Positions 1-12,028 of a stretch of DNA of 64,000 nucleotides are shown piece by piece (positions within the stretch are counted from its first letter, which is position 1; each line of letters starts with the position of its first letter). The notes below the pieces were generated by a model. That model ran no database searches and was not told the DNA's origin. It worked only from the letters and a program-made list of their open reading frames with translations. The stretch lies in the NCBI RefSeq assembly GCF_009834545.1, contig NZ_CP019427.1, positions 1,465,001 through 1,529,000 of the forward strand, read 5' to 3'. The position numbers and the translations under genes are program-made. The stretch is from Pseudomonas sp. S04. GTDB taxonomy: Bacteria > Pseudomonadota > Gammaproteobacteria > Pseudomonadales > Pseudomonadaceae.

Positions 1-137
<137 letters not shown>

Positions 138-219
138 ATCGACGACATCAGCTGCTGCATAAGCTCCCACACGAATTGCTTGATTCATTGAAGAAGACGA
201 TAAGAAGCAGCCATAAATT

Positions 220-296
<77 letters not shown>

Positions 297-326
297 ATTT
301 TGTGTGGGAAGAACCTGTAGAAATAC

Positions 327-402
327 GGGGCCATAGCTCAGCTGGGAGAGCGCCTGCCTTGCACGCAGGAGGTCAACGGTTCGATCCCGTTTGGCTCCAC
401 CA
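327..402 (+). tRNA. tRNA-Ala (TGC)
   Basis: A 76-nt cloverleaf starting GGGGCCATAGCTC and ending with an encoded CCA. The anticodon loop is TTGCACG, giving anticodon TGC. The T-arm holds GGTTCGATCC. It is the second spacer tRNA of the rRNA operon. Confidence 0.97.
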
Positions 403-487
403 CTACTGCTTCTGTTTGTTGAAAGCTTAGAAATGAGCATTCCATCATTGTGATGGTGAATGTTGATTTCTAGTCTTTGATTAGATC

Positions 488-499
488 GTTCTTTAAAAA
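488..499 (+). promoter_or_regulatory. boxA-like antitermination element in the 16S-23S spacer
   Basis: GTTCTTTAAAAA resembles the rrn boxA core (TGCTCTTTAACA) and sits in the expected place between tRNA-Ala and 23S. Bacterial boxA RNA recruits NusB/NusE to keep polymerase processive through the operon. The call rests only on motif and position. Confidence 0.4.
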
Positions 500-648
500 T
501 TTGGGTATGTGATAGAAAGATAGACTGAACGTTACTTTCACTGGTAACGGATCAGGCTAAGGTAAAATTTGTGAGTTGCTCTATGAGCAAGTGCGAATTT
601 TCGGCGAATGTCGTCTTCATAGTATAACCAGATTGCTTGGGGTTATAT

Positions 649-3537
<2,889 letters not shown>

Positions 3538-3710
3538 ATATAACACCCAAGCAATTTGACTACTTCGAAAGAAGCATCAGATTGCGGTGTGTGAAGACGA
3601 AACGAACCGAAAGTTCGAATCTGCTCAAAGCAACGCACAACACCGAAAGCTATCACATACCCAATTTGCTGAAGCGAGGCCGTCTGGCCACGACTCAGTA
3701 CCCGAATTTC

Positions 3711-3826
3711 TTGACGACCATAGAGCATTGGAACCACCTGATCCCATCCCGAACTCAGCAGTGAAACGATGCATCGCCGATGGTAGTGTGGGGTTTCCCC
3801 ATGTGAGAGTAGGTCATCGTCAAGAT
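3711..3826 (+). rRNA. rrf: 5S ribosomal RNA
   Basis: About 116 nt, starting TTGACGACCATAGAGC and ending ATCGTCAAGAT. The ends pair (TTGACGA with TCGTCAA), and the loop A region CCCATCCCGAACTCAG is typical of Pseudomonas 5S. It is the last gene of the operon and is followed at once by an intrinsic terminator. Confidence 0.95.
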
Positions 3827-3835
3827 TAAATTCCG

Positions 3836-3874
3836 AAACCCCTATCTGCGTATGCAGGTAGGGGTTTTGTTTTT
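3836..3874 (+). terminator. rRNA operon intrinsic terminator
   Basis: Inverted repeat AAACCCCTATCTGC / GCAGGTAGGGGTTT around a GTAT loop, followed by a T-rich run. It lies 10 nt after 5S rRNA. Confidence 0.9.
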
Positions 3875-3946
3875 GTCCGCGAAAAACTCAGCGTCCTTCC
3901 CACGCGATCTTTGTTCAGGTAAACCCAAGAATCTTCACCGATACCT

Positions 3947-3974
3947 TCAAGGGATTGCCCTGTCCGGCCGATAA
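3947..3974 (+). promoter_or_regulatory. possible sigma-28 (FliA) promoter upstream of the response regulator
   Basis: A perfect -10-type element GCCGATAA (3967-3974) is preceded by TCAAG (3947-3951), giving TCAA-N16-GCCGATAA. Pseudomonas FliA promoters are usually TAAA or TCAAG, about 15 nt, then GCCGATAA, so the spacer is one base long. It lies about 90 bp upstream of the chosen start of the response regulator. If real, it puts the two-component pair in the flagellar regulon. Confidence 0.45.
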
Positions 3975-4066
3975 CCCGATGGACGGTAGTCTCATCCGAT
4001 GCCAAACCGGGCAGCGAAGTTGAGCACGTCCTTGTGGTTCATCTTTTTAATTGCCTGGAATCTTCG

Positions 4067-5671
4067 ATGCTGGCGTACCACCAAAAGAGCTTTTTGATCG
4101 TCGATGATTTCTCGGATTTCCGCAGTTCAGTCCGATCGATGTTGCGCGAGTTGGGTGTGAAAGATGTCGACACGGCCGACACCGGCGAGGTCGCGCTGCG
4201 CATGTGCTCGCAGAAGCGCTACGACTTCATCCTGCAGGATTACCATCTGGGCGACGGCAAGAAGAACGGCCAGCAGGTACTCGAAGACCTGATGATCGAA
4301 AAACTGATCAGCCACGAAAGTATCTTCGTCATGGTCACTGCCGAGAGCAGCCAGGCCATGGTGCTCAGTGCCCTCGAGCACGAGCCGGATGCCTACCTGA
4401 CCAAGCCGTTCAACCGCGCCGGCCTGGCCCAGCGCCTGGAGCGGTTGCAGCAGCGCAAGACCCTGCTCAAGCCGATCATGCAAGCGCTTGATCGCGGCAA
4501 ACCGGTCGAGGTTCTCAACGCCTGCATCGCCCTGTGCAGACAGGACCCACGTTACTCGCCGCTGTGCCTGCGTTATCGCGCCGACGCATTGCGCGACATG
4601 AACCAGAACGAAGTGCTCGAACGTTTGTACAACAGCATCCTTGCCGACCGTCCGTTGCCCTGGGCCTACGTGGGGTTGGGGCGCCTGCTGTTCAAGCGCG
4701 GCCAGGTCGCCCAAGCCAAAGCGTTGTACGAAAAGGCTTTGAAGGTCTTCCCGATGATGCCCGGTCTGTACGATGGGCTGGCCGATGTCCTGGTGGCGCA
4801 AGGCAACAGCAAGTCGGCACAACGGGTGCTCGAAGAGGCAGTGCGTCTTTCCCCGCTGGCGGTCCGTCGGCAATCGTTGCTAGGCAAGCTGGCCATGAGC
4901 AACGAAGACTTCGATACCGCAGCCAAAGCCTATCGCCAGGCGGTCTCGCAAGGCGCGCAGTCGCGCTTCAAGGATCCAGAGAGCAACCTCGGCCTGGCCC
5001 ATGCGTTGATCAGCAAGGGCAGTGAAAGGGGCCTGGACACCCGTGCCCGCCTGGAGATCAACCAGACCTTGAGCGCGGTCGCCAAGGAAAACCCCAGTGA
5101 TCCCGGGTTACAGATTCGCGCGCGGCTGATGAAAGCCACCAGTTTGCTGATCAACGATGCGGAAACGGCCGACAAGCTCACCGAGCAGGCCCTGACTCGC
5201 CTCGACGGCATGGAACAGTTCATGAGCGCCGATGCGGCCTTGCTGGTGGCCAAGCAGTTGAAGATGTTGGGGCAGGCACAGGCCAGCGACTCGATGCTCA
5301 AGAACTGTGCGGAAATCTACGGCGATGACCCCGCGGTGATGCGCGGTATCGCCAGGCAGACCGATGATCCGGCGATTCTCAACTCGGGTACGGCCGCCGC
5401 AGACCTCAACCGCCAAGGCGTGCGCAGCTACAAGGCCGGTGCCCTGACCGAAGCCCGCGAGCTGTTTCGCGGTGCCTTGTTGCTGCAGCCGAAGAACATC
5501 AGCATTGCCCTCAACATGGCGCAGGCGTTGTTGCATGGGGTCACGGCCGATCTCGATCCGGGATTGCTAGAGGAGTGTCGCAAGTGTTTGAAGATGGTCG
5601 GCTTGATGCCCGAGAGCGACTCGCGGTATCCGCGTTATCAGAAGCTGCAGAACAAGGCGTTTGAGCAATGA
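4067..5671 (+). CDS. response regulator with C-terminal TPR domain
   Basis: A 534-aa soluble protein. Residues 8-130 form a CheY-like receiver: acidic pair D13/D14, phospho-acceptor D58 (FILQDYHLG), T91 and K113 (LTKPFN). Residues about 140-530 are alpha-helical with tetratricopeptide-like repeats, such as the stretches around LGRLLFKRGQVAQAKALYEK and the last repeat near GALTEARELFRGALL. No DNA-binding or enzymatic output domain is visible, so output is presumably by protein-protein contact. ATG at 4067 is preferred to the upstream GTG at 4034 because the receiver fold starts at once after it. The stop overlaps the start of a histidine kinase (ATGA), so the two are translationally coupled. 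The specific pathway is not recognised; the neighbouring flagellar block hints at motility. Confidence 0.85.
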   Translation: MLAYHQKSFLIVDDFSDFRSSVRSMLRELGVKDVDTADTGEVALRMCSQKRYDFILQDYHLGDGKKNGQQVLEDLMIEKLISHESIFVMVTAESSQAMVLSALEHEPDAYLTKPFNRAGLAQRLERLQQRKTLLKPIMQALDRGKPVEVLNACIALCRQDPRYSPLCLRYRADALRDMNQNEVLERLYNSILADRPLPWAYVGLGRLLFKRGQVAQAKALYEKALKVFPMMPGLYDGLADVLVAQGNSKSAQRVLEEAVRLSPLAVRRQSLLGKLAMSNEDFDTAAKAYRQAVSQGAQSRFKDPESNLGLAHALISKGSERGLDTRARLEINQTLSAVAKENPSDPGLQIRARLMKATSLLINDAETADKLTEQALTRLDGMEQFMSADAALLVAKQLKMLGQAQASDSMLKNCAEIYGDDPAVMRGIARQTDDPAILNSGTAAADLNRQGVRSYKAGALTEARELFRGALLLQPKNISIALNMAQALLHGVTADLDPGLLEECRKCLKMVGLMPESDSRYPRYQKLQNKAFEQ

Positions 5672-6360
5672 GTGAGATTGATCAGGGGCTGGATTTTTCC
5701 ACGGTGATTGCCTCCACCGTACACGACATGAAGAATTCCCTGACGGTGCTAATGCAAGCGCACGGCCAGTGGCTCGCCCGGCTGCCCAGTGCCCAACAGC
5801 AAACCGATGAGCAGGGCGTGATCGACTTCGAATTCGCTCATCTGAACGGCATGCTGGTGCAGTTGCTCGGTCTGTACAAGCTCGGCGTCAATCAGTTGCC
5901 CGTACGCCCGGACTACCATGAGTTGGACGATTTCATCGAGGCCCAATTGGCGGCGCATCAAGAGGTGTTCAAGAGTCGCGGCATTCTCGTCACCTACGAA
6001 GTCGATCCCTTGAGTCCGCTGGGTTTTTTCGACCGCGAATTGATCGGTACGGTGCTGGCCAATGCCATCAACAACGCGATCCGTTTTGCCCGGCAGTCAC
6101 TGCTGATCAGCGTCGGTGAAGAAACCGGGCAGTTGGTGCTGACCATCAATGACGATGGCGAAGGCTATCCGGCCCAGATGATCGAGCGCCAGGAGCAGTA
6201 CGTACAGGGCATTAACCCGGCCAGCGGCAGCACCGGCCTTGGTCTGTACTTTGCCGCGCGTATTGCCCAGTTGCACCAGCGCAACGGCGTGCCGGGGCGT
6301 ACCGAAATCAGCAATGGCGGGCCTTTGGGCGGCGGCTTGTTCAGTCTCTATCTGCCTTGA
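5668..6360 (+). CDS. soluble sensor histidine kinase
   Basis: A 230-aa cytoplasmic kinase without membrane segments or an obvious sensory domain. The dimerisation/phosphoacceptor motif is near the N-terminus (TVHDMKNSL, H19). The HATPase domain follows: N-box ANAINNAIRFA, G1 DDGEGYP and G2 GSTGLGLYFA. The start overlaps the stop of the TPR response regulator by 4 nt, so the two products are made together and are the likely cognate pair. With no input domain, the signal may come through the partner's TPR repeats or another receptor. Confidence 0.88.
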   Translation: MSEIDQGLDFSTVIASTVHDMKNSLTVLMQAHGQWLARLPSAQQQTDEQGVIDFEFAHLNGMLVQLLGLYKLGVNQLPVRPDYHELDDFIEAQLAAHQEVFKSRGILVTYEVDPLSPLGFFDRELIGTVLANAINNAIRFARQSLLISVGEETGQLVLTINDDGEGYPAQMIERQEQYVQGINPASGSTGLGLYFAARIAQLHQRNGVPGRTEISNGGPLGGGLFSLYLP

Positions 6361-6489
6361 GGCGTGACAGAACCTGTGCCAACAGAGTCTGATTGAGCTT
6401 TTCAGCGGTTGTGCTTGATATTCCGAACGGCTGATGCCTATTTTGTGCGGATCGCCATTAACGGCCTGCACAATACCAAGGATAGCGTC

Positions 6490-7833
6490 ATGACGACCGA
6501 TGGCCAGGGTTCTCTCGCACAGCGATTGACCGGCATTGATGAAGTTGAATGTGTCACCCCGGACCTCAATGGGGTGCCGCGCGGCAAGGTGATGACTGCC
6601 GCAGGATTTCTCGAGGGGCGACGGTTGCAGATGGCACGGGGGGTGCTGCTGCAATGCATCATGGGCGGTTATCCCGCCCCACGTTTTTACGGCAGCGACG
6701 ACGGTGACCTCGCGCTCAATGCCGATCCGCAACAGATCCATCGTTTGCCCTGGAGTGCCCAACCGCGCGCGCTGGCGATCTGTGACGCCGACGAGTTGAG
6801 CGGCGCAAGCTCCCGGCTGTCCACCCGTGGCCAGCTCAAGGCCGTGGTTGCTCGTTATGCCGCGCTGGGCCTGGCGCCCGTGGTGGCGACCGAGATGGAA
6901 TTTTTTGTGTTCGCTCCCAATACCGACCCGACCCAGCCGTTCCAGCCGCCCATTGGCCTGGACGGGCGTCGCGAAGACGGCCTTTCGGCGTTCAGCATCA
7001 GTTCCAACAATGGTTTGCGTCCGTTCTTCAATGAGGTCTACGCCAGCATGGCGGCGTTGGGGTTGCCGCGGGACACCTTCATGCACGAAATGGGCGTCAG
7101 CCAGTTCGAGATCAACCTGCTGCACGGCGATCCCCTGTTGCTGGCCGACCAGACGTTCCTGTTCAAGCACCTGCTCAAGGAAGTGGCGCTCAAGCACGGC
7201 TTGACCGTGGTCTGCATGGCCAAGCCCCTGGCCCACACGGCCGGCAGCTCGATGCACATTCACCAGAGCGTGGTCGAGCTCGGCACCGATCGCAACGTGT
7301 TCAGTGACGAGTCCGGCGAGCCAACGGCGATGTTCCGTCACTTCATCGGCGGCCAGCAGGCCGGCATGGCCGACTTCACAGCGCTGTTCGCACCGAACGT
7401 CAATTCCTACCAGCGCCTGTGCCATCCCTACGCATCACCCAACAACGCCTGCTGGTCCCATGACAACCGCGCCGCCGGATTACGTATTCCCGCCAGTTCG
7501 CCAGCCGCGCGCCGGGTCGAAAACCGCCTGCCGGGCGCCGACGCCAACCCTTACCTGGCGATCGCCGCCAGCCTGGCCGCGGGGCTGCACGGTATCGAGC
7601 AGCAACTGGAACCGACCCCGGCAATCCAGGGCGAATTCAGCGTGCCGGAAAGTTTGTCTCTGCCATGTACCTTGCATGCGGCTCTTGAACGTCTGAAACG
7701 TAGCCAATTGGCGAAGGAACTGTTCGGCATGGAGTTCATCGAAGGCTACATCGCCTCGAAGACCATGGAGTTGACCAGCTTCTTTGATGAGATCACTCCC
7801 TGGGAACGGCGCGTTTTAGCTGCCCAGGCCTAA
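6490..7833 (+). CDS. glutamine synthetase family ligase (gamma-glutamyl-amine type)
   Basis: A 447-aa protein of the glutamine synthetase fold. Visible motifs are the metal-binding TEMEFFVF, the ATP/Glu region MAKPLAHTAGSSMHIHQS and the C-terminal VENRLPGADANPYL. The length and the early LNGVPRGK stretch match the subgroup that includes gamma-glutamylputrescine synthetases (PuuA/SpuI/PauA) rather than the nitrogen-assimilation GlnA of about 470 aa. The usual adenylylation-loop tyrosine context is not apparent. ATG at 6490 is chosen because AAGGAT sits about 7 nt upstream. The likely reaction is ATP-dependent gamma-glutamylation of an amine; the amine is not identifiable. An MFS transporter follows 71 nt downstream. 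Confidence 0.8.
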   Translation: MTTDGQGSLAQRLTGIDEVECVTPDLNGVPRGKVMTAAGFLEGRRLQMARGVLLQCIMGGYPAPRFYGSDDGDLALNADPQQIHRLPWSAQPRALAICDADELSGASSRLSTRGQLKAVVARYAALGLAPVVATEMEFFVFAPNTDPTQPFQPPIGLDGRREDGLSAFSISSNNGLRPFFNEVYASMAALGLPRDTFMHEMGVSQFEINLLHGDPLLLADQTFLFKHLLKEVALKHGLTVVCMAKPLAHTAGSSMHIHQSVVELGTDRNVFSDESGEPTAMFRHFIGGQQAGMADFTALFAPNVNSYQRLCHPYASPNNACWSHDNRAAGLRIPASSPAARRVENRLPGADANPYLAIAASLAAGLHGIEQQLEPTPAIQGEFSVPESLSLPCTLHAALERLKRSQLAKELFGMEFIEGYIASKTMELTSFFDEITPWERRVLAAQA

Positions 7834-7904
7834 CCGACCCGCCGCTGTCGGGCTATCGTAGAAGGTAGCCTGATCCTCACTGCAAGGAGCCGCTCGGAAC
7901 GCCG

Positions 7905-9287
7905 ATGCGCCAAATCTGGAAATCCTTTCGAGCGCTGTATTTCGCCTCGCTGATGATGTTGATCGGCTCGGGCTTGCTTAGCACCTACCTGGCCCTGCGC
8001 CTGGCCGCCGACCAGGTCGACGGCCTGTGGATCGGTGCATTGATGGCGGCCAACTATTTCGGCCTGGTCCTGGGCGGCAAGATCGGTCACCGGTTGATTG
8101 CCCGGGTCGGACACATCCGGGCCTATTCCGCCTGTGCCGGGATAGTCGGGGCCGCCGTGCTCGGGCATGGCCTGGTGGACTGGCTACCGGCCTGGCTGAT
8201 TCTGCGGATGGTGGTTGGCCTGGGCATGATGTGCCAGTACATGGTCATCGAGAGCTGGCTCAACGAACAGGCCGACGCCAAGCAGCGGGGCATGGTGTTC
8301 AGCGGCTACATGATCGCCTCCTACCTGGGCTTGGTGCTGGGCCAGTTGATTCTGGTCATGCACCCGTCCCTGGGCCTGGAGTTGCTGATGCTGGTCGCCT
8401 TGTGTTTTGCCCTGTGCCTGGTCCCCGTGACCCTGACCCGACGCATTCACCCGGCGCCCTTGCATCCGGCGCCGATGGAGCCGCGCTTCTTCATGAAGCG
8501 GGTGCCACAGTCCCTCAGCACGGTGCTCGGGGCGGGGCTGATCGTCGGCTCGTTCTATGGCCTGGCGCCGCTGTATGCCTCCCAGCAAGGGCTCTCCACC
8601 GAGCAGGTCGGCCTGTTCATGGGTAGCTGCATCTTTGCCGGCCTGGTGGTGCAATGGCCGCTGGGCTGGCTGTCGGATCGCTACGACCGGGCGGTGCTGA
8701 TTCGCAGCTTCGCCATTTGCCTGGCGTTGGCTGCGTTGCCTCTGGCGATCATGCCCAAGGTGCCGCTGGAAGTATTGTTCATCGCCGGGTTTGCCTGCTC
8801 GCTGGTGCAGTTCTGCCTGTATCCGCTGGCGGTGGCGTTCTCCAACGACCACGTCGAGGGCGATCGGCGGGTGTCGCTGACCGCGATGTTGCTGGTGACA
8901 TACGGGGTCGGGGCGAGTATCGGGCCGTTGGTGGCGGGGGTGCTGATGAAGTTTTTCGGCAGCCAGATGCTCTACGCGTTTTTCAGCTTCTTCGCCCTGG
9001 TCCTGGTCTGGCGCATCCGGCCCAAAGCGGTGACCAACCTGCATCAGGTCGATGACGCGCCGCTGCACCACGTGGCGATGCCGGACAGCATGTCCAGTTC
9101 GCCACTGGTGGCTGCACTCGATCCCCGGGTCGACGAGCAGGTGGTGCAGGACCAGATGCAGAACGGTGCCAGTCCTGACCCCGAGCCTGAGCCGGAGACC
9201 GAAGCGGGGACCGAGGCCGAGCAGACGAATACCGATCCGCCGCCGGACGATGAACATCCCCACACTTTCACTGGGGCCAGGCCTTGA
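7905..9287 (+). CDS. MFS transporter
   Basis: A 460-aa inner-membrane protein with about 12 hydrophobic segments in residues 8-375 and an MFS-type loop between early segments (GGKIGHRLIARVGHIRAYS). A second such loop is WPLGWLSDRYDRAVLIRS. It resembles the YcaD-like subgroup. The last ~75 residues form an acidic, proline-rich cytoplasmic tail (PEPEPETEAGTEAE region) that is unlikely to be membrane embedded. An AAGGAG motif lies about 15 nt before the ATG, a rather long spacing. The substrate is unknown; a product or substrate of the upstream ligase is possible. Confidence 0.8.
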   Translation: MRQIWKSFRALYFASLMMLIGSGLLSTYLALRLAADQVDGLWIGALMAANYFGLVLGGKIGHRLIARVGHIRAYSACAGIVGAAVLGHGLVDWLPAWLILRMVVGLGMMCQYMVIESWLNEQADAKQRGMVFSGYMIASYLGLVLGQLILVMHPSLGLELLMLVALCFALCLVPVTLTRRIHPAPLHPAPMEPRFFMKRVPQSLSTVLGAGLIVGSFYGLAPLYASQQGLSTEQVGLFMGSCIFAGLVVQWPLGWLSDRYDRAVLIRSFAICLALAALPLAIMPKVPLEVLFIAGFACSLVQFCLYPLAVAFSNDHVEGDRRVSLTAMLLVTYGVGASIGPLVAGVLMKFFGSQMLYAFFSFFALVLVWRIRPKAVTNLHQVDDAPLHHVAMPDSMSSSPLVAALDPRVDEQVVQDQMQNGASPDPEPEPETEAGTEAEQTNTDPPPDDEHPHTFTGARP

Positions 9288-9296
9288 TCTGAAGGC

Positions 9297-9340
9297 AAAA
9301 AAAACGGGCAGTCACCGCAAGGGGCTGCCCGTTTTTTTTG
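9297..9340. terminator. bidirectional terminator between the MFS gene and flgZ
   Basis: Stem ACGGGCAG / CTGCCCGT with an A-run on one side and a T-run on the other. It sits between two convergent genes and can serve both. Confidence 0.9.
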
Positions 9341-9349
9341 CCTGGCGAA

Positions 9350-10096
9350 TCAGAAATCGTCTTTATCGAAACGCCGGGCTTCACGCTGCAACTGATAGAC
9401 AAAACGCTCGACCTGGCGCTGCACCAGGCCGCTCATGTTGTGAAAGCGCACGCCGGCGAAGGTGGTGTCGATCCGCTCTTCGTGATGCAGGTAACGCAGC
9501 TCCACCGAGGTGGTCATGCTGCCGAAGGGCAGGGCGGCCAGGAAGCGGTCGTAGACCTGGCCCAATTGCAGCCCGCTGGTGATGTCGCCGTCAAAACGCA
9601 GCTTGCAGCCGGTGGCGGAGATGTCCAGCAACTTGCCGCTCAGGGGCACCTTGAGCTTCTCGCCAGCCAGTTCAATATTGACCAGTTGCGCCAGCTTCAA
9701 GGCCGCGCGAAAAGCATTGCGGCGCTGGTGGTAGACCACCTCGTCGGGCAGCGTGCCGCGGTAGCAGCGGCCACCGTTGGCTTCGTCGATGGCCAGGGTG
9801 CCGTTGCTCTCCCAGGCGATGCGCACGCCTTCATGAAAGCCTTCGATCCGGAACGGTTCACCCGCCAGCAGGAAACGCTCGCCATCGCGCGGGATCATTT
9901 CGTCGAGGGCAATCATGGCGCTTTCGCGATCGACGTCCACCAGGTAGCTCTGGAAGCGCTGGCTGCGCTCGTGGAACGTGATGATCAGGGGATCATGGCT
10001 CTCTTGCAGCATGCGCAGGGTGCTGGCGATTTCCAGAGGTGTCGTGAGCACTTTCGGTGGCTGCGGAGCATCTTCCGCGTTTGAGGCATTGAACAC
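9350..10096 (-). CDS. flgZ: PilZ-domain flagellar brake protein FlgZ (YcgR-like)
   Basis: A 248-aa cytoplasmic c-di-GMP receptor. The N-terminal YcgR domain (about 15-115) precedes a PilZ domain with both signature elements: RxxxR at R126-R130 (QRRNAFR) and DxSxxG at D158-G163 (DISATG). YcgR-family proteins bind the flagellar motor when c-di-GMP is high and slow swimming. It is the third gene of flgM-flgN-flgZ, 95 nt after flgN, the order described for Pseudomonas, and is presumably driven by the sigma-28 promoter before flgM. Confidence 0.92.
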   Translation of the reverse strand: MFNASNAEDAPQPPKVLTTPLEIASTLRMLQESHDPLIITFHERSQRFQSYLVDVDRESAMIALDEMIPRDGERFLLAGEPFRIEGFHEGVRIAWESNGTLAIDEANGGRCYRGTLPDEVVYHQRRNAFRAALKLAQLVNIELAGEKLKVPLSGKLLDISATGCKLRFDGDITSGLQLGQVYDRFLAALPFGSMTTSVELRYLHHEERIDTTFAGVRFHNMSGLVQRQVERFVYQLQREARRFDKDDF

Positions 10097-10191
10097 GGTT
10101 TATCACTCTCCAGACAGAATACGGTCACACGCAAGAGCCAGCATTCTGCCAGCATGTTTCGCGCCTTGATAGAGCGCGCTCAGAGGCGAGG

Positions 10192-10659
10192 TCAAGCCTG
10201 GCTGAGTGGGCGCGGCTTCACGAGCATGGCGGTTGAGCCGCGTGCGTCATAAAGGGTCGGAGACTCGCCGCCATTGAGGATTCTCAATTGATGGGCAGTG
10301 GAGGCTTGTTGCACCTGGATCGAGCGGCCGTTGTGCGCGTTGGCGCTCTGGCACTCGTTAAGCAGATGATTGAGCGCCTCGCTCTGGGCTAGCAGTTGCT
10401 CGCCGAGGCTGGACTGGGCGGCCAGCTGTTGCAGGCCGCTGGTGTCGGTTGGCAGGTTGAGGCTGGCGAGTATTTCGCTGCGCCGACGACCATGCTGATC
10501 GAGCAGGACGATCAGGCCTTGCTTGCTGGCAAGGATCTGCTCCAGCCGTTGCATGTCGCGACCGTGCAGTGCCAGGGATTCTTGCCCCAGCAAATCGAGC
10601 AACTGTTGAGCTGGCTCAAGGTCGTCGGTGATCAGTTGCAGTAAATTGTTATCGTGCAT
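10192..10659 (-). CDS. flgN: flagellar export chaperone FlgN
   Basis: A 155-aa, mostly helical cytoplasmic protein. FlgN binds the hook-filament junction proteins FlgK and FlgL before export. Sequence conservation in this family is low. The call rests on size, helical character (heptad-like leucines in the first 80 residues) and position directly after flgM with a 50-nt gap, which is diagnostic in Pseudomonas. Confidence 0.88.
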   Translation of the reverse strand: MHDNNLLQLITDDLEPAQQLLDLLGQESLALHGRDMQRLEQILASKQGLIVLLDQHGRRRSEILASLNLPTDTSGLQQLAAQSSLGEQLLAQSEALNHLLNECQSANAHNGRSIQVQQASTAHQLRILNGGESPTLYDARGSTAMLVKPRPLSQA

Positions 10660-10709
10660 GGCTGGCCTTGGGTTTTAAGCGTCCAAAAGCCTGGCGCAAG
10701 CCTGGTGGG

Positions 10710-11033
10710 CTAGCGCTGGGCTTCGAAGTTGAGCAGTTTGCTGGCGACGCGGTTGCTGTCGACTTTATAGCTGCCATCGGCAATCGCGGCTTTCAACTCG
10801 GCCACACGGGCTTTGTCGACTGCGGGCTGATCGCGCAGCGTGTCGCTGATCTTCTGCAACTGCTGGGCCTCGTTGCTGAAGTGGACTGATTCCCCGCTCT
10901 GTTTGGCCGCGACCTGTTGGGTCTCGGTCGACAGCGGCGCGTTTTGAGCGGCGTCAGCAGATTCCTGGCTGGCACTGGTGCGCGTGCTGGTGAGCGTGGG
11001 GGAGCTGTTCAAACGGCTGAAATCGATAACCAT
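10710..11033 (-). CDS. flgM: anti-sigma-28 factor FlgM
   Basis: A 107-aa protein starting MVIDFSRLN. FlgM holds FliA (sigma-28) inactive until the hook is complete and is then exported. The C-terminal FliA-binding helices are recognisable (LPQ-poor linker, then [16 protein letters not shown] and the [16 protein letters not shown] helix). The ATG at 11033 is preferred over an upstream in-frame start at 11105 because it gives the family's usual length and N-terminus, and because the upstream start would lie on the promoter. An AGAGG sits about 9 nt upstream. Confidence 0.95.
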   Translation of the reverse strand: MVIDFSRLNSSPTLTSTRTSASQESADAAQNAPLSTETQQVAAKQSGESVHFSNEAQQLQKISDTLRDQPAVDKARVAELKAAIADGSYKVDSNRVASKLLNFEAQR

Positions 11034-11071
11034 GATGCGAAAAACCTCTGGGAATTTGGACGCTTGCCATG

Positions 11072-11098
11072 TTTTCGGCAAAATCGCGAAAAACTTTA
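11072..11098 (-). promoter_or_regulatory. sigma-28 (FliA) promoter for flgMNZ
   Basis: Read on the minus strand the site is TAAA (11098-11095), 15 nt, then GCCGAAAA (11079-11072). This matches the FliA consensus TAAA-N15-GCCGATAA with one mismatch in the -10 element. It lies about 40 bp before the flgM start codon, so FlgM would be made in a FliA-dependent feedback loop. Confidence 0.85.
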
Positions 11099-11185
11099 GG
11101 CTCATTTCTCGATGAGCACGGGCGCGTCGGCATTTGCCCTGCGTGAGGCACAGTTTAGGGAATGGCTGGCACCTTCGCCAGTTAT

Positions 11186-11947
11186 CTACATGGCCACTTC
11201 AACCTGGCCGGGGGCGATCACCTGAGCCTTGATCACCCGCTGGGAGTTCAGGTTCTTGACCCGGATCTGTTGGTTCATGCCGCCATTGGCCAGCGCCTCC
11301 CCGGGCATTCGTACGCTGAGCGTGCCACTGCGGGCGGTGATCACCACCTGATCGCCCTTGCGTACCACTTCGGCCTGCTCCAGGTGGACCAGGGTAATGA
11401 CCTGGTCATTGACCATTGGTCGGACAATTTTTTGCCCGATCGCCTGGTCGACATTGGTCAGGTAACCCTGGTTGATCAGGCTGATGTCGCGCTCACGCAG
11501 GATAACGTCCGCCGGCTCGATGATTGCGGCGCGTTTGAGCGGGCGGGTGCTGGTCACCACCTCGCGGAACAGCCGGACTTGCGCGGGCACGAACACGGTC
11601 CAGGGCGAAGTGCCGTCGCAACGGACCTTCACCGTGACTCGGCCCACTGGCTTGGTCGGGCTCTCCAGGGACGCTGTCAATTCCTTGTCGCAGGTCGGCA
11701 GGCGCAGACGGGGATCGAGTTGCTTGACCTCGATCTCGTAGCGGCCTTCGGTTTGGCTGGACGCCAGATAGTCTTCAACAGTGAATTCAAGAAAGCCCTG
11801 AGTGACGCCGATAAGTAGATCAGGCAAGGTAAGCGGATCTGCAAGGGCAGGGCTGCCAGCGTTGAAAAGGCACGCCGCCGCAACCGCGCCGAGCAATCGG
11901 CGGCAGGTTGAGGTCAGGCGTCGGAAAAATGTCGTGTTCACGTTCAT
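11186..11947 (-). CDS. flgA: flagellar P-ring assembly chaperone FlgA
   Basis: A 253-aa periplasmic protein. The start at 11947 gives a basic N-terminus, a hydrophobic stretch ([14 protein letters not shown]) and an AxA-type cleavage site near SPALADP. The SAF-like C-terminal half contains the typical [20 protein letters not shown] region and ends in [11 protein letters not shown]. FlgA assists FlgI polymerisation around the rod. An alternative in-frame start at 12001 would extend the N-terminus by 18 residues. It lies upstream of flgM on the same strand and divergent from cheV. Confidence 0.93.
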   Translation of the reverse strand: MNVNTTFFRRLTSTCRRLLGAVAAACLFNAGSPALADPLTLPDLLIGVTQGFLEFTVEDYLASSQTEGRYEIEVKQLDPRLRLPTCDKELTASLESPTKPVGRVTVKVRCDGTSPWTVFVPAQVRLFREVVTSTRPLKRAAIIEPADVILRERDISLINQGYLTNVDQAIGQKIVRPMVNDQVITLVHLEQAEVVRKGDQVVITARSGTLSVRMPGEALANGGMNQQIRVKNLNSQRVIKAQVIAPGQVEVAM

Positions 11948-12028
11948 AGCGGTTAAAAAGCAAGCGCCGTGCCGTTTAGTGATGAATGTGCGTCGCAACA
12001 CACTTAGCGTTGGTGTAGGGGGCTGGGC

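Noticed and set aside
6097..7425. Long minus-strand frame of 442 codons opposite the glutamine-synthetase-like gene
   Set aside because: Antisense to a gene with clear motifs; its length comes from high-GC codon bias leaving few stops on the opposite strand.
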